Assembly (NCBI GenBank): GCA_017996175.1
Contig: JAGOHK010000009.1
Span: 1-64,000, forward strand
Direction of reading: 5' to 3'
Source: Leptospiraceae bacterium
GTDB taxonomy: Bacteria; Spirochaetota; Leptospiria; Leptospirales; Leptospiraceae
DNA length: 64,000 bases
Numbering within the stretch: position 1 is the first letter of the stretch; each line of letters begins with the position of its first letter. This document shows positions 44,452 through 51,970 of this stretch, piece after piece. The notes below the pieces were generated by a model, which was not told the DNA's origin, ran no database searches, and saw nothing but the letters and a program-made list of their open reading frames with translations. A program made the translations under genes and the position numbers.

Positions 44452-45717
44452 CTAAGCGATTTTTTCTTTAGGTTTTAGAATGAGAAGAGGGGATTCCCCG
44501 TTCATTACCGTTTCTTCCGTTATGATTACTTCAATCACATCTTCTCTGGAAGGAATTTGGAACATTAAATCCATCATAATATCTTCTACAATCGCACGTA
44601 ATCCTCTAGCACCTGATTCTCGTTTAATCGCCTTTGTAGCTACCGCATTGATTGCGCCGTCAGTGAACTTTAAAGTAACATTTTCGAGTTCAAAAATTTT
44701 GGCAAACTGCTTCATGATTGCGTTTTTGGGTTCAGTAAATATTTGTTTGAGAGTGTTTACGTCTGCTTCTTCAAGAGTCGCTAAAATAGGAAGTCGCCCA
44801 ACAAATTCAGGGATAAGTCCGTATTTCAAAAGGTCATCTGGAATTACATTTTTTAATACATCTGTTTTGGCTAGGTGATCTAGGTTGGCACTGGCATCAG
44901 AATTAAATCCTATCGTCTTAACTCCAATTCTAGATTTTACAATTCTATCTAAATCTACAAAGGCTCCCCCGCAAATAAATAGAATATTTCTAGTGTCGAT
45001 AGAGAGATAGTCTTGGTGTGGGTGTTTACGCCCGCCTTGTGGAGGAACATTTGCTACAGTACCTTCGATGATTTTAAGAAGAGCTTGTTGGACACCTTCT
45101 CCACTAACGTCTCTTGTGATAGAAGCACTGTCATTTTTACGTGAGATTTTATCTATTTCATCAATGTATATGATTCCAAGCTCTGCTTTTTTGATGTCGT
45201 TGTCTGCATTTTGAATTAATTTGAGAATGATATTTTCCACATCCTCTCCCACATAACCAGCTTCAGTTAAAGCTGTAGCATCAACTATCGCAAATGGAAC
45301 TTTTAGAATTCGAGCTAGTGTTTGGGCTAAGAGCGTTTTACCGCTACCAGTTGGACCGATGAGTAGAATATTAGATTTTTCTAGTTCTACATCATTTTTC
45401 CCTACATTGAAATGAATTCGTTTGTAATGATTGTAAACAGCAACGGATAATGCACGTTTTGCGTGATGCTGACCGATTACATATTGGTCTAGAATCTTTT
45501 TGATTTCTTGGGGCTTCGGGACATCCGCTATATGAGTCGGTCTTTCTAAATGAGCTGGCTCATCTGCAATGATTTCTGTACAAAGTGAAATACATTCGTC
45601 GCAAATATATACTCCAGGACCTGCAACAAGTCGTTTAACAGCGTCCTGCTCTTTGCCACAAAAGGAACAATGTAGTTTTTCTTTTCCCATATTCGTCGGT
45701 TTTTTAGTCGAAGCCAA
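44452..45717 (-). CDS. clpX: ATP-dependent Clp protease ATP-binding subunit ClpX
   Basis: 421 residues. N-terminal zinc finger CSFC..(18)..CDEC (17-42), AAA+ module with Walker A GPTGSGKT, Walker B IIYIDEID, sensor arginines and the pore loop GYVGED. The IGF loop for ClpP docking is present as IGFNSD (standard KIGF-type region). It unfolds tagged substrates and feeds ClpP. The frame begins at a TTG (45717) just after GAGG; an ATG nine codons later (45690) lacks a Shine-Dalgarno. It lies 4 bp from clpP in the conserved tig-clpP-clpX order. Confidence 0.96.
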   Translation of the reverse strand: MASTKKPTNMGKEKLHCSFCGKEQDAVKRLVAGPGVYICDECISLCTEIIADEPAHLERPTHIADVPKPQEIKKILDQYVIGQHHAKRALSVAVYNHYKRIHFNVGKNDVELEKSNILLIGPTGSGKTLLAQTLARILKVPFAIVDATALTEAGYVGEDVENIILKLIQNADNDIKKAELGIIYIDEIDKISRKNDSASITRDVSGEGVQQALLKIIEGTVANVPPQGGRKHPHQDYLSIDTRNILFICGGAFVDLDRIVKSRIGVKTIGFNSDASANLDHLAKTDVLKNVIPDDLLKYGLIPEFVGRLPILATLEEADVNTLKQIFTEPKNAIMKQFAKIFELENVTLKFTDGAINAVATKAIKRESGARGLRAIVEDIMMDLMFQIPSREDVIEVIITEETVMNGESPLLILKPKEKIA

Positions 45718-45721
45718 AACC

Positions 45722-46321
45722 TCATACCACCTTAGGTAATTTTCTGTCCATAATCACGTTATCTATTATGCCGTAGGCTTTTGCTTCTTCGGCAGTCATA
45801 TAGAAATCTCTTTCGGTATCTTTTTCAATGGTCTTGATATCTTGACCTGTATGTTTTTGATAAAGTGTATTGATGATATTTTTTACTCTCTGAATTTCAT
45901 TTGCCTGAATTTCAATATCACTTGCCTGACCAGTTGCCCCACCGGTTGGTTGGTGCAGCATTACTCTAGCGTTTGGAAGTGCAGAGCGTTTGCCCTTTGC
46001 TCCTGCTGCAAGAAGGAGAGATGCCATAGAAGAAGCTTGTCCAATACAAAGTGTGCGAACTTCTGGTTTGATATATTGAATGGTATCATATACAGCTAAT
46101 CCAGAAGAAATATATCCGCCGGGAGAATTGATATAAAGATAAATATCTCTCTCTGGGTTATCAGCTTCTAGGAATAAAAGTTGAGCAATTAAAACATTTG
46201 CAAACTCATCATCAATTCCACTTCCAATAAATATTACACGATCTTTTAAGAGGCGAGAGAAAACACCCATTTCTCGTTCCCCTCTACTGGTTTGCTCTAT
46301 GACTGTTGGTATAATTGGCAT
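45722..46321 (-). CDS. clpP: ATP-dependent Clp protease proteolytic subunit
   Basis: 199 residues, the normal length. Catalytic triad Ser98 (GQASSMAS), His123 (MLHQPTGG) and Asp172 (ERDFYM). The N-terminal propeptide-like stretch [16 protein letters not shown] is standard. It forms the tetradecameric protease with ClpX in the cytoplasm. It is 3 bp downstream of tig. Confidence 0.97.
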   Translation of the reverse strand: MPIIPTVIEQTSRGEREMGVFSRLLKDRVIFIGSGIDDEFANVLIAQLLFLEADNPERDIYLYINSPGGYISSGLAVYDTIQYIKPEVRTLCIGQASSMASLLLAAGAKGKRSALPNARVMLHQPTGGATGQASDIEIQANEIQRVKNIINTLYQKHTGQDIKTIEKDTERDFYMTAEEAKAYGIIDNVIMDRKLPKVV

Positions 46322-46324
46322 AAA

Positions 46325-47659
46325 TTATTTATCCTTTTTTGCGCTATTTAGAATTTCGGACGCGCGGCTGATAGAAATTTCACTATTCCCACGTTTCTCA
46401 GAATTGGAAAGTAAAAAATCATATACTTTTTGCGAAATCAGGTTTTCATAAATATTTCTATAAATTCGTTCTCTGGACTGTGGATTGTTTTTTTCCTTGT
46501 CACCCAACTGTAACCGGTTGAAGACAGCTTCCATTTCTTCCGGAGCAACAGTAATACGTTCCACCTCAGCCAGTTTATGTACGGCTAGGTAGTACTTAAT
46601 TTGACTAATGGCTCTGTTTTGGAAGGTTGTTTTCACCGAATCTAAATCGGATCCAACCATTTCGGCATATTTATCCATCGGGATATGCTCCATACCATAA
46701 TCATGACCAAACTGATGGAAAATAGCAGTTGCTTCCTCTTCTATGAGAGAATTCGGAATACTGACACTTGCATTATTTACTACCTCTGTAATCAAATGAT
46801 TAGAGTAGTGGGCATGGAGTTTATCGTCTGCAAATTTTTTGATATTTTCTTTGAGTTTTGTTTTGAGTTCTTCCATGGTTGGTGTCTCATCCCACTCTTG
46901 GGCTAGGGCATCATCTAACTCGGGGTAGATGACTTTCGAGACCGCATTTACAGTGATGTTAAAGGTAAATGTTTTTCCTGCTAACTCCTCTGACATATCA
47001 TTGTCATAAGTAAAGTTGAAAGTTTTTTTCTCGCCTGTTTTGAGACCAATTAACTCAGCGTCTAATTTTTTTTGTTTTGGATTTAATCCAATATAGTATT
47101 GGTTATTCTTTGAGTCTTGGACTTTTTCTCCCGCTTCGTTGATAGTTTCAATATCAATATCTAACAAGTCTCCGTCTTGGGAAGTTTCATCAGGTTCGCG
47201 GGCTTGTGTTTTGGAAAGTTTGAGTTGGATATCTTTTAGCTGAGGAGCTAAGTCTTCTTCTGTAACAGTTATGTTATAAACTTCGACTGGAATTTCTTTG
47301 TATTTTCCAAGATTGATTTCGGGTGCCGTTTCATAAGTTGCTTTTGCAACTAGTGTATTATGTCTTTCGAATTTTTCAATTTCGATCTTTGGGGGTTTGT
47401 AAGCTTTAAAAGAGAGACTAGGATATAAACCATTAATGGAATCAGTAAGTAAAATCGTAACAGCATCGTCAGAAACAGAATCGCCCAACATTTTCACAAC
47501 CATGTCCATAGGCGCCTTACCTTGGCGAAATCCGTTTACTTTTACTTTCTGTGCGGCTTTTAGGTATGCTTTTTTGAATGCTTCTTCTATATCTTCAGGG
47601 CTGTAGGTTAAATCTAATTTTGCAGTTGCGTCTTCGTTAATTGTTACTTTGTATTCCAT
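46325..47659 (-). CDS. tig: trigger factor
   Basis: 444 residues: N-terminal ribosome-binding domain with the signature GFRQGKAPMDMV (43-54), a peptidyl-prolyl isomerase domain (about 155-235, GDLLDIDIETINEAGEKV ... FNFTYDNDMSEELAGKTF), and the helical chaperone C-terminus. It binds ribosomes at the exit tunnel and shields nascent chains. First gene of the tig-clpP-clpX unit; tRNA-Gly lies 43 bp upstream on the same strand. Confidence 0.95.
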   Translation of the reverse strand: MEYKVTINEDATAKLDLTYSPEDIEEAFKKAYLKAAQKVKVNGFRQGKAPMDMVVKMLGDSVSDDAVTILLTDSINGLYPSLSFKAYKPPKIEIEKFERHNTLVAKATYETAPEINLGKYKEIPVEVYNITVTEEDLAPQLKDIQLKLSKTQAREPDETSQDGDLLDIDIETINEAGEKVQDSKNNQYYIGLNPKQKKLDAELIGLKTGEKKTFNFTYDNDMSEELAGKTFTFNITVNAVSKVIYPELDDALAQEWDETPTMEELKTKLKENIKKFADDKLHAHYSNHLITEVVNNASVSIPNSLIEEEATAIFHQFGHDYGMEHIPMDKYAEMVGSDLDSVKTTFQNRAISQIKYYLAVHKLAEVERITVAPEEMEAVFNRLQLGDKEKNNPQSRERIYRNIYENLISQKVYDFLLSNSEKRGNSEISISRASEILNSAKKDK

Positions 47660-47702
47660 GGATTGCTCTTTGTAAGTGTATTGGGGGTGAATAAATACAT
47701 TA

Positions 47703-47776
<74 letters not shown>

Positions 47777-47874
47777 AATGTCGATGATAATTCCATAAAA
47801 TTTTTAATTGCAATTTTGTAAAACGAAAATTGTTTCCTAGGTCGAGCCTTCGAAATTTACATAAAAATTAGGGA

Positions 47875-48210
47875 TTATACCTGAATTGCAATGACCGTCC
47901 CATTTTTTTGGTATTCCATAAAGTCGAGAGTGGATTTTCTCTTAGGGGAAATGCGAGCATTTACAATATAATCGAATTCCCAGGGGTAAGCATTTTTATT
48001 TTTTATTTCATCCGCATTTTTTAAACTACTAAAATCCCAAAGTATTTTCATACTTTCTCCTTCTACTTCTACAAATTGGATAAATAGATGGGGAAATGCA
48101 TTCATTCCTACATGTTTCGGTGCTTCTAATGGTATCATTTTTTTGAATTGGTTTTTAGTGATTTTTGATCTACTTGTGTTCTCTCTTACCATTGTATTCG
48201 ATTTAACCAT
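47875..48210 (-). CDS. hypothetical small protein
   Basis: 111 residues, no signal peptide or membrane helix; basic N-terminus, then a beta-rich body (HLFIQFVEVEGESMKILWDF, ISPKRKSTLDFMEYQKNGTVIAIQV). No family recognised. It is monocistronic between the tRNA and the res gene's 3' flank. An in-frame internal Met (codon 7) is also possible as start. Confidence 0.5.
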   Translation of the reverse strand: MVKSNTMVRENTSRSKITKNQFKKMIPLEAPKHVGMNAFPHLFIQFVEVEGESMKILWDFSSLKNADEIKNKNAYPWEFDYIVNARISPKRKSTLDFMEYQKNGTVIAIQV

Positions 48211-48371
48211 AAATTTATATCCTCCCCGGAAATTTATTTCCTACTTCTCTCGGGAAGCGTTATTTAAAAGAGTTTTGAAATTTTGTCAAGAAATTATTTC
48301 AATTGCATTGGGTGTTACGCGGTTTTTTCGTATTTGTCGTATCCTCCGTATGATTGTTTTTCTTCTTCCGA
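48211..48371. other. intergenic remainder, nothing seen
   Basis: 161 bp between the hypothetical gene and the open frame that follows res. AT-rich then rising GC; no convincing terminator, repeat or ORF seen. Confidence 0.3.
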
Positions 48372-48587
48372 CTAGCGCGTCGGGCTCGCCTTATACCCAT
48401 CCTTTTGATCAATGACTCGTATATCAATCCCTTTGTCACCTTGACTCAGTCTTGGTTTAAATACTTCGTAGTCAGGACGAGGGAATTGTTTTGCGAGTAT
48501 TAGAAAGCAAACACTTTCAAACTTTTCTCTCGCTCCCGTTTCATAGCGATGATAGAATTTTGTATACCATTCATTAGGTATGTCACA
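48372..48587 (-). pseudogene. 71-codon open frame directly after, and in frame with, the res stop
   Basis: The res gene ends with TAG at 48588-48590. The same frame then stays open for 71 sense codons to a second TAG at 48372, reading CDIPNEWYTKFYHRYETGAR, then EKFESVCFLILAKQFPRPDY and QGDKGIDIRVIDQKDG. There is no ATG, GTG or TTG start in it. The amino-acid sequence looks genuinely coding (mixed, amphipathic). Explanations: an old C-terminal extension cut by a nonsense mutation, a fragment of another gene, or stop read-through. Confidence 0.45.
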
Positions 48588-51311
48588 CTACTCATACATC
48601 TTAAACGAGTGATGTAGAATTTCGGAACTCTTTAGTAGCTTGTATTCCATTTCGTTTGCATTAACTAGCTGTGAGGCATATTCTGCTTTGGCGCGAACGA
48701 CTGAATCATCTACCAAGTAATCTGCTTTGATTTCCAAAATTTGATATTTTCCGTTCGTGAGTTTTATCAAAAAATCAGGGTAATAACTTCTAAGTGTATT
48801 AGAGTCTGGCTCAATGTAATTGATAAAAAAGTCAGTTTGTCCATGTGTAAGCATTCCGGTAAACCAAACTCCTTCAACTTTACTATCATGAATTAGGATT
48901 TCAAAAATTTCTTTTTCTGGTATAGAATCAAAACAATAGCGATCTAAGTGAAAAGACTTACCGGCTATTTCTGCGTAACCGCTATCTTCTCTTTTTACAA
49001 CAAGGTCTTTTTTGGCTCTCATTCTGAAACTGTCTCCTTCCTTTGGAGGTTTGACTAGTTCGATCTCGACTTCTTCTTTATTTTTAAACTCTACAATTTC
49101 ATAAAGTTCTTTAAATAAATGAGGGATAATCCAGTCATATAAAAGCTCGTTGAATTCGTTTACGGATTTTAAAATTTCTTTCGTTCCTTGTTTGGTAGAA
49201 GAAAGTAAACCATTGATTTTAATTGGAGAAAGATTTAAATACTTTGCGATCTCAGCGACTAAAGTCAACTCAGAGAAAGTTCTTTTCTCTTTGATATAGG
49301 TTACGTCCTTATCTGCCGATATTTTCTTTCCGATGTCATGGATACTTCTTTCGGAACGAAGAATTTTATATTTCTCTGTGTCAACTTTTTCGAGTTCTAA
49401 ATCAATTCCTTCTTTTAGTTTCTTCTCTTTCAGTTGATGAAGTTTACGAGTAAGATTAAGTTTTACCTTAATCGGTGGCGGAACAATTCTTACTTCTACG
49501 GTTTCTTTTCCATCGTCCGCATTGTTTAAATCACTAACGGATAATCGAAAGTTCTCTTGCAACTCTGCTTCCAATATTTTTACATTTTCATCCGAAAGAA
49601 ATACAAGACCAGTTTCTTGGTAACTCGTGATTTGCCGCAGACAACGCATGGTAGCTTGCAGAACAAATACTTTGGATTTTGGCTCTCTGTGTAATCCAAC
49701 ACCAAATAAAGAACGACAATTCCAGCCTTCTTTTCCTTTGTTGACAAGTAATATAAATTGTTTGTCAGATTGTGGAGTGTCTAAATTTTTAAATTCCCGA
49801 ATGTCATCGTTAGTCGTAATAGAAGAATCTCCCACATTGACTAAAATCTTTTCAGTAGATATTCCCATTTCGGATAAAACCTGTTCGACTGCGGGCTTTA
49901 GTTCTAATTGCAATTCTTCAATCGTAGAGGCAAAAAAGGCAATCTTAGGAAGGAGTCCCTCAAAGAGTTTGCCATTATACGCTGTCCAAAATTCTTGAAT
50001 TGCTAAGCGAATAAAAGGAACGGTCTGATCTTTTATATTTTCAAATCCACTGATTTTTACTTTCTTTAAATATCTATTCTGAATAGCATCCTTTAATCCA
50101 TAAGCATAAACCACTTCGGGTAATAGCCTACTACCCACAAAAGGAGTTCCCGTGTAATTATAACAACCAACAACTTTAGTTCCGGTTTGTTTTAAATTTT
50201 CAGCTAATTCATTGATTGTAACACGGAGGCTAGTCGCTGTTTGCTTTAATCCAAAGTCAGCAGCAAGTGCATTTCCGAAAACGTGATGTGCCTCATCTAC
50301 ATAAATTCCTAATTGTTTAAAGCGAGTAAGCTTAGCAAAACGTTGGTTTGTAATTAAATCCACTTCTTCCAAATCAAAACCATATAGGTCTAGATAATCT
50401 TGATTCGAACTTTTTGCTTTGTAAACAGCAGGATGAGATTCAAACAATTCCTGAGCACCAGTCTTTGTTTTTGTCTTCTTCTTTAGAATAATTTTTTGCG
50501 TGTTAGAGATGATGATATTGAATTTAGAATTATCTATGGCGTTTAACGCATCCCCAGTTTCATCCAAGAAAAAGAAATGTGTATTAGTCTCTATCCAACT
50601 TACATACTCAGGCGGAACTACTTTTGAAAAATCAAAAGTTTGAATTTCTTTCAAAGATTGCAAGACAGTTTTATCAGGAGCAAATACAAGTGCGTTATGA
50701 CAAAACCGTTCATCATTGGGAAATTTATTGGCAAGAAGAAATTCATAGAAAATAGAAGTTGCCATGAGCACGGTCTTTCCAAGTCCCATTGTGAGAGCGA
50801 AAATATAGTTTGGGTAGATCTGCTGAAATTTCTGAATGCCTTCAAATACAACTTTAAAAAGTTCCTTGCTGGTCGTATCTAAAATTTCCGAAGGTCCGAA
50901 CATACTCAACTGATTCTGTGCATCTATCCCAATGTCTTTTCGATTTGTAAATTCTTCTTTTTTATAAAACCAATCTTCAAAAATCTGATAAAGAAATTTA
51001 TTATGACAAAACTCTTTTAAGAAAACATACATCTCCAAAGCTTCAAACTGAGGTTTGCGCAAATATGCCGATGGGTTTTCCGGATTATTAAAATGCAAAA
51101 ACTTGCGGGTAAGTGGTGTATAACTCGAATAAATTCTCTTTCGCTCTTCTTTTAGAAATAATTCTAAATATACATAAAAAGGAAAATCAATATTTTGCGC
51201 TTTGGGTTTTGTTTTTTTAGGTTCTTTCATTTTTTCCACCATGAAATAGGTCTCATGTCGAAATATTTCGATTTCTTCGACATGACTACTGGTTTTTCTG
51301 CATCTATTCAT
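48588..51311 (-). CDS. res: type III restriction enzyme, Res subunit
   Basis: 907 residues. SF2 helicase core with Walker A MGLGKT (in FALTMGLGKTVLMATS), DEAH-type motif II YVDEAHHVFG, and later motif with GWNCRSLFGVGLHREP and QATMRCLRQ; C-terminal PD-(D/E)xK nuclease YYPDFLIKL..YQILEIKAD. It should translocate or loop DNA after Mod recognition and cut unmodified DNA. Two starts compete: ATG at 51311 (ATGA overlap with the RAYT stop, AGAGG upstream) and ATG at 51230 (GGTGGAA upstream). The second avoids the 78-bp hairpin-bearing leader. An in-frame extension follows the stop. Confidence 0.9.
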   Translation of the reverse strand: MNRCRKTSSHVEEIEIFRHETYFMVEKMKEPKKTKPKAQNIDFPFYVYLELFLKEERKRIYSSYTPLTRKFLHFNNPENPSAYLRKPQFEALEMYVFLKEFCHNKFLYQIFEDWFYKKEEFTNRKDIGIDAQNQLSMFGPSEILDTTSKELFKVVFEGIQKFQQIYPNYIFALTMGLGKTVLMATSIFYEFLLANKFPNDERFCHNALVFAPDKTVLQSLKEIQTFDFSKVVPPEYVSWIETNTHFFFLDETGDALNAIDNSKFNIIISNTQKIILKKKTKTKTGAQELFESHPAVYKAKSSNQDYLDLYGFDLEEVDLITNQRFAKLTRFKQLGIYVDEAHHVFGNALAADFGLKQTATSLRVTINELAENLKQTGTKVVGCYNYTGTPFVGSRLLPEVVYAYGLKDAIQNRYLKKVKISGFENIKDQTVPFIRLAIQEFWTAYNGKLFEGLLPKIAFFASTIEELQLELKPAVEQVLSEMGISTEKILVNVGDSSITTNDDIREFKNLDTPQSDKQFILLVNKGKEGWNCRSLFGVGLHREPKSKVFVLQATMRCLRQITSYQETGLVFLSDENVKILEAELQENFRLSVSDLNNADDGKETVEVRIVPPPIKVKLNLTRKLHQLKEKKLKEGIDLELEKVDTEKYKILRSERSIHDIGKKISADKDVTYIKEKRTFSELTLVAEIAKYLNLSPIKINGLLSSTKQGTKEILKSVNEFNELLYDWIIPHLFKELYEIVEFKNKEEVEIELVKPPKEGDSFRMRAKKDLVVKREDSGYAEIAGKSFHLDRYCFDSIPEKEIFEILIHDSKVEGVWFTGMLTHGQTDFFINYIEPDSNTLRSYYPDFLIKLTNGKYQILEIKADYLVDDSVVRAKAEYASQLVNANEMEYKLLKSSEILHHSFKMYE
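51254..51284. other. hairpin at the RAYT/res junction
   Basis: CATGTCGAA (51254-51262) pairs perfectly with TTCGACATG (51276-51284) around a 13-nt loop. It lies within the alternative N-terminal leader of res, 24 bp upstream of the ATG at 51230. It may be a repeat end left by RAYT insertion, or affect res translation. Confidence 0.45.
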
Positions 51312-51958
51312 GCCGCCTCTTTCAATTCATCTTGAAGCCAATTACGTGGATTATTTCGAATGTAATTTCTTACATTGTATAATTCCATTTCATCGCGGAT
51401 GATTCTATCGTGGAAAGATTTTTGCCATTGAAAACTCAATAATCCTGTTTTGCGAATTTTTTTCGTGACCGCCGATTTGAATGACCCAACCATCGCCGGA
51501 ATTCGTTCATTATTACGTTTTATTTCTGTCGTCATCATCGTGGTATCTGTGACCGTAACCGTAGGGTGCAGGCATGCCTGCACCCTACGGTTACGGTCAC
51601 GGTTATTACGCGTTACAATTATTATCCCGTGAATATGATTTGGCATAATAACAAATTCATCCAAAATACAATCTGGATAATGATCTGGTAAACCGTTCCA
51701 ACATTCCAATACGATTTTTCCGTTTTCGTTTAATTTCATTGGATAAAATATTTCCGTCCGTCGTTCATCATCCTGCCGTCCATCATCCCGTCGTAGGGAA
51801 CAGGCATGCCTGTTCCCTACGACGATGGAATTATCGTCATCCGAATTATCCATTTCCCCGAAATAATGAATTCGATCTTTCGTGCAGATGGTTACGAAAT
51901 AATAACCTTCGTTCGAATAATCCCAATTTGCCCAGCGTGGTGATTTGCGATTTTTCAT
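51308..51958 (-). CDS. REP-associated tyrosine transposase (RAYT, Y1/HUH superfamily)
   Basis: 216 residues. The HUH-type motif is HIH at 108-110 (MPNHIHGIIIV) and the likely catalytic Tyr is 199 (VRNYIRNNP). N-terminal YYFVTICTKDR and W-rich motifs fit IS200-like TnpA of the RAYT branch, which is domesticated and moves or maintains palindromic REP sequences without being flanked by IS ends. The ORF itself contains two perfect palindromes, in frame: at residues 45-57 (VGNRHACSLRR) and 120-137 (RRVQACLHPTVTVT). The ATG at 51964 is close to the ribosome-binding site; the ATG at 51958 has AGGAG seven bases upstream and is preferred. It lies between mod and res, overlapping the latter. Confidence 0.82.
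   Translation of the reverse strand: MKNRKSPRWANWDYSNEGYYFVTICTKDRIHYFGEMDNSDDDNSIVVGNRHACSLRRDDGRQDDERRTEIFYPMKLNENGKIVLECWNGLPDHYPDCILDEFVIMPNHIHGIIIVTRNNRDRNRRVQACLHPTVTVTDTTMMTTEIKRNNERIPAMVGSFKSAVTKKIRKTGLLSFQWQKSFHDRIIRDEMELYNVRNYIRNNPRNWLQDELKEAA
51549..51600. repeat. palindrome B: 52-bp perfect palindrome in the RAYT gene
   Basis: Symmetric about 51574/51575 with 26-bp arms: centre GGCATGCC, core CGTAGGGTGCAGG, outer arm GTGACCGTAAC. Read on the minus strand in a different frame from the other copies (CGT AGG GTG), it gives RRVQACLHPTV. It splits the region between the HIH motif and the C-terminal part of the transposase. Confidence 0.9.
51789..51824. repeat. palindrome C: 36-bp perfect palindrome in the RAYT gene
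   Basis: Symmetric about 51806/51807; centre GGCATGCC, core GTAGGGAACA, outer CGTC. In frame it encodes VGNRHACSLRR. Directly after it (minus-strand sense, 51757-51788) is an imperfect 15-bp tandem repeat of GGATGATGRACGRCR type encoding DDGRQDDERR. Confidence 0.9.
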
Positions 51959-51970
51959 TTGCATTCTCCT

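Noticed and set aside
48143-48415. Plus-strand ORF opposite the gene at 47875 and the post-res frame
   Set aside because: No family features, overlaps better-supported minus-strand frames.
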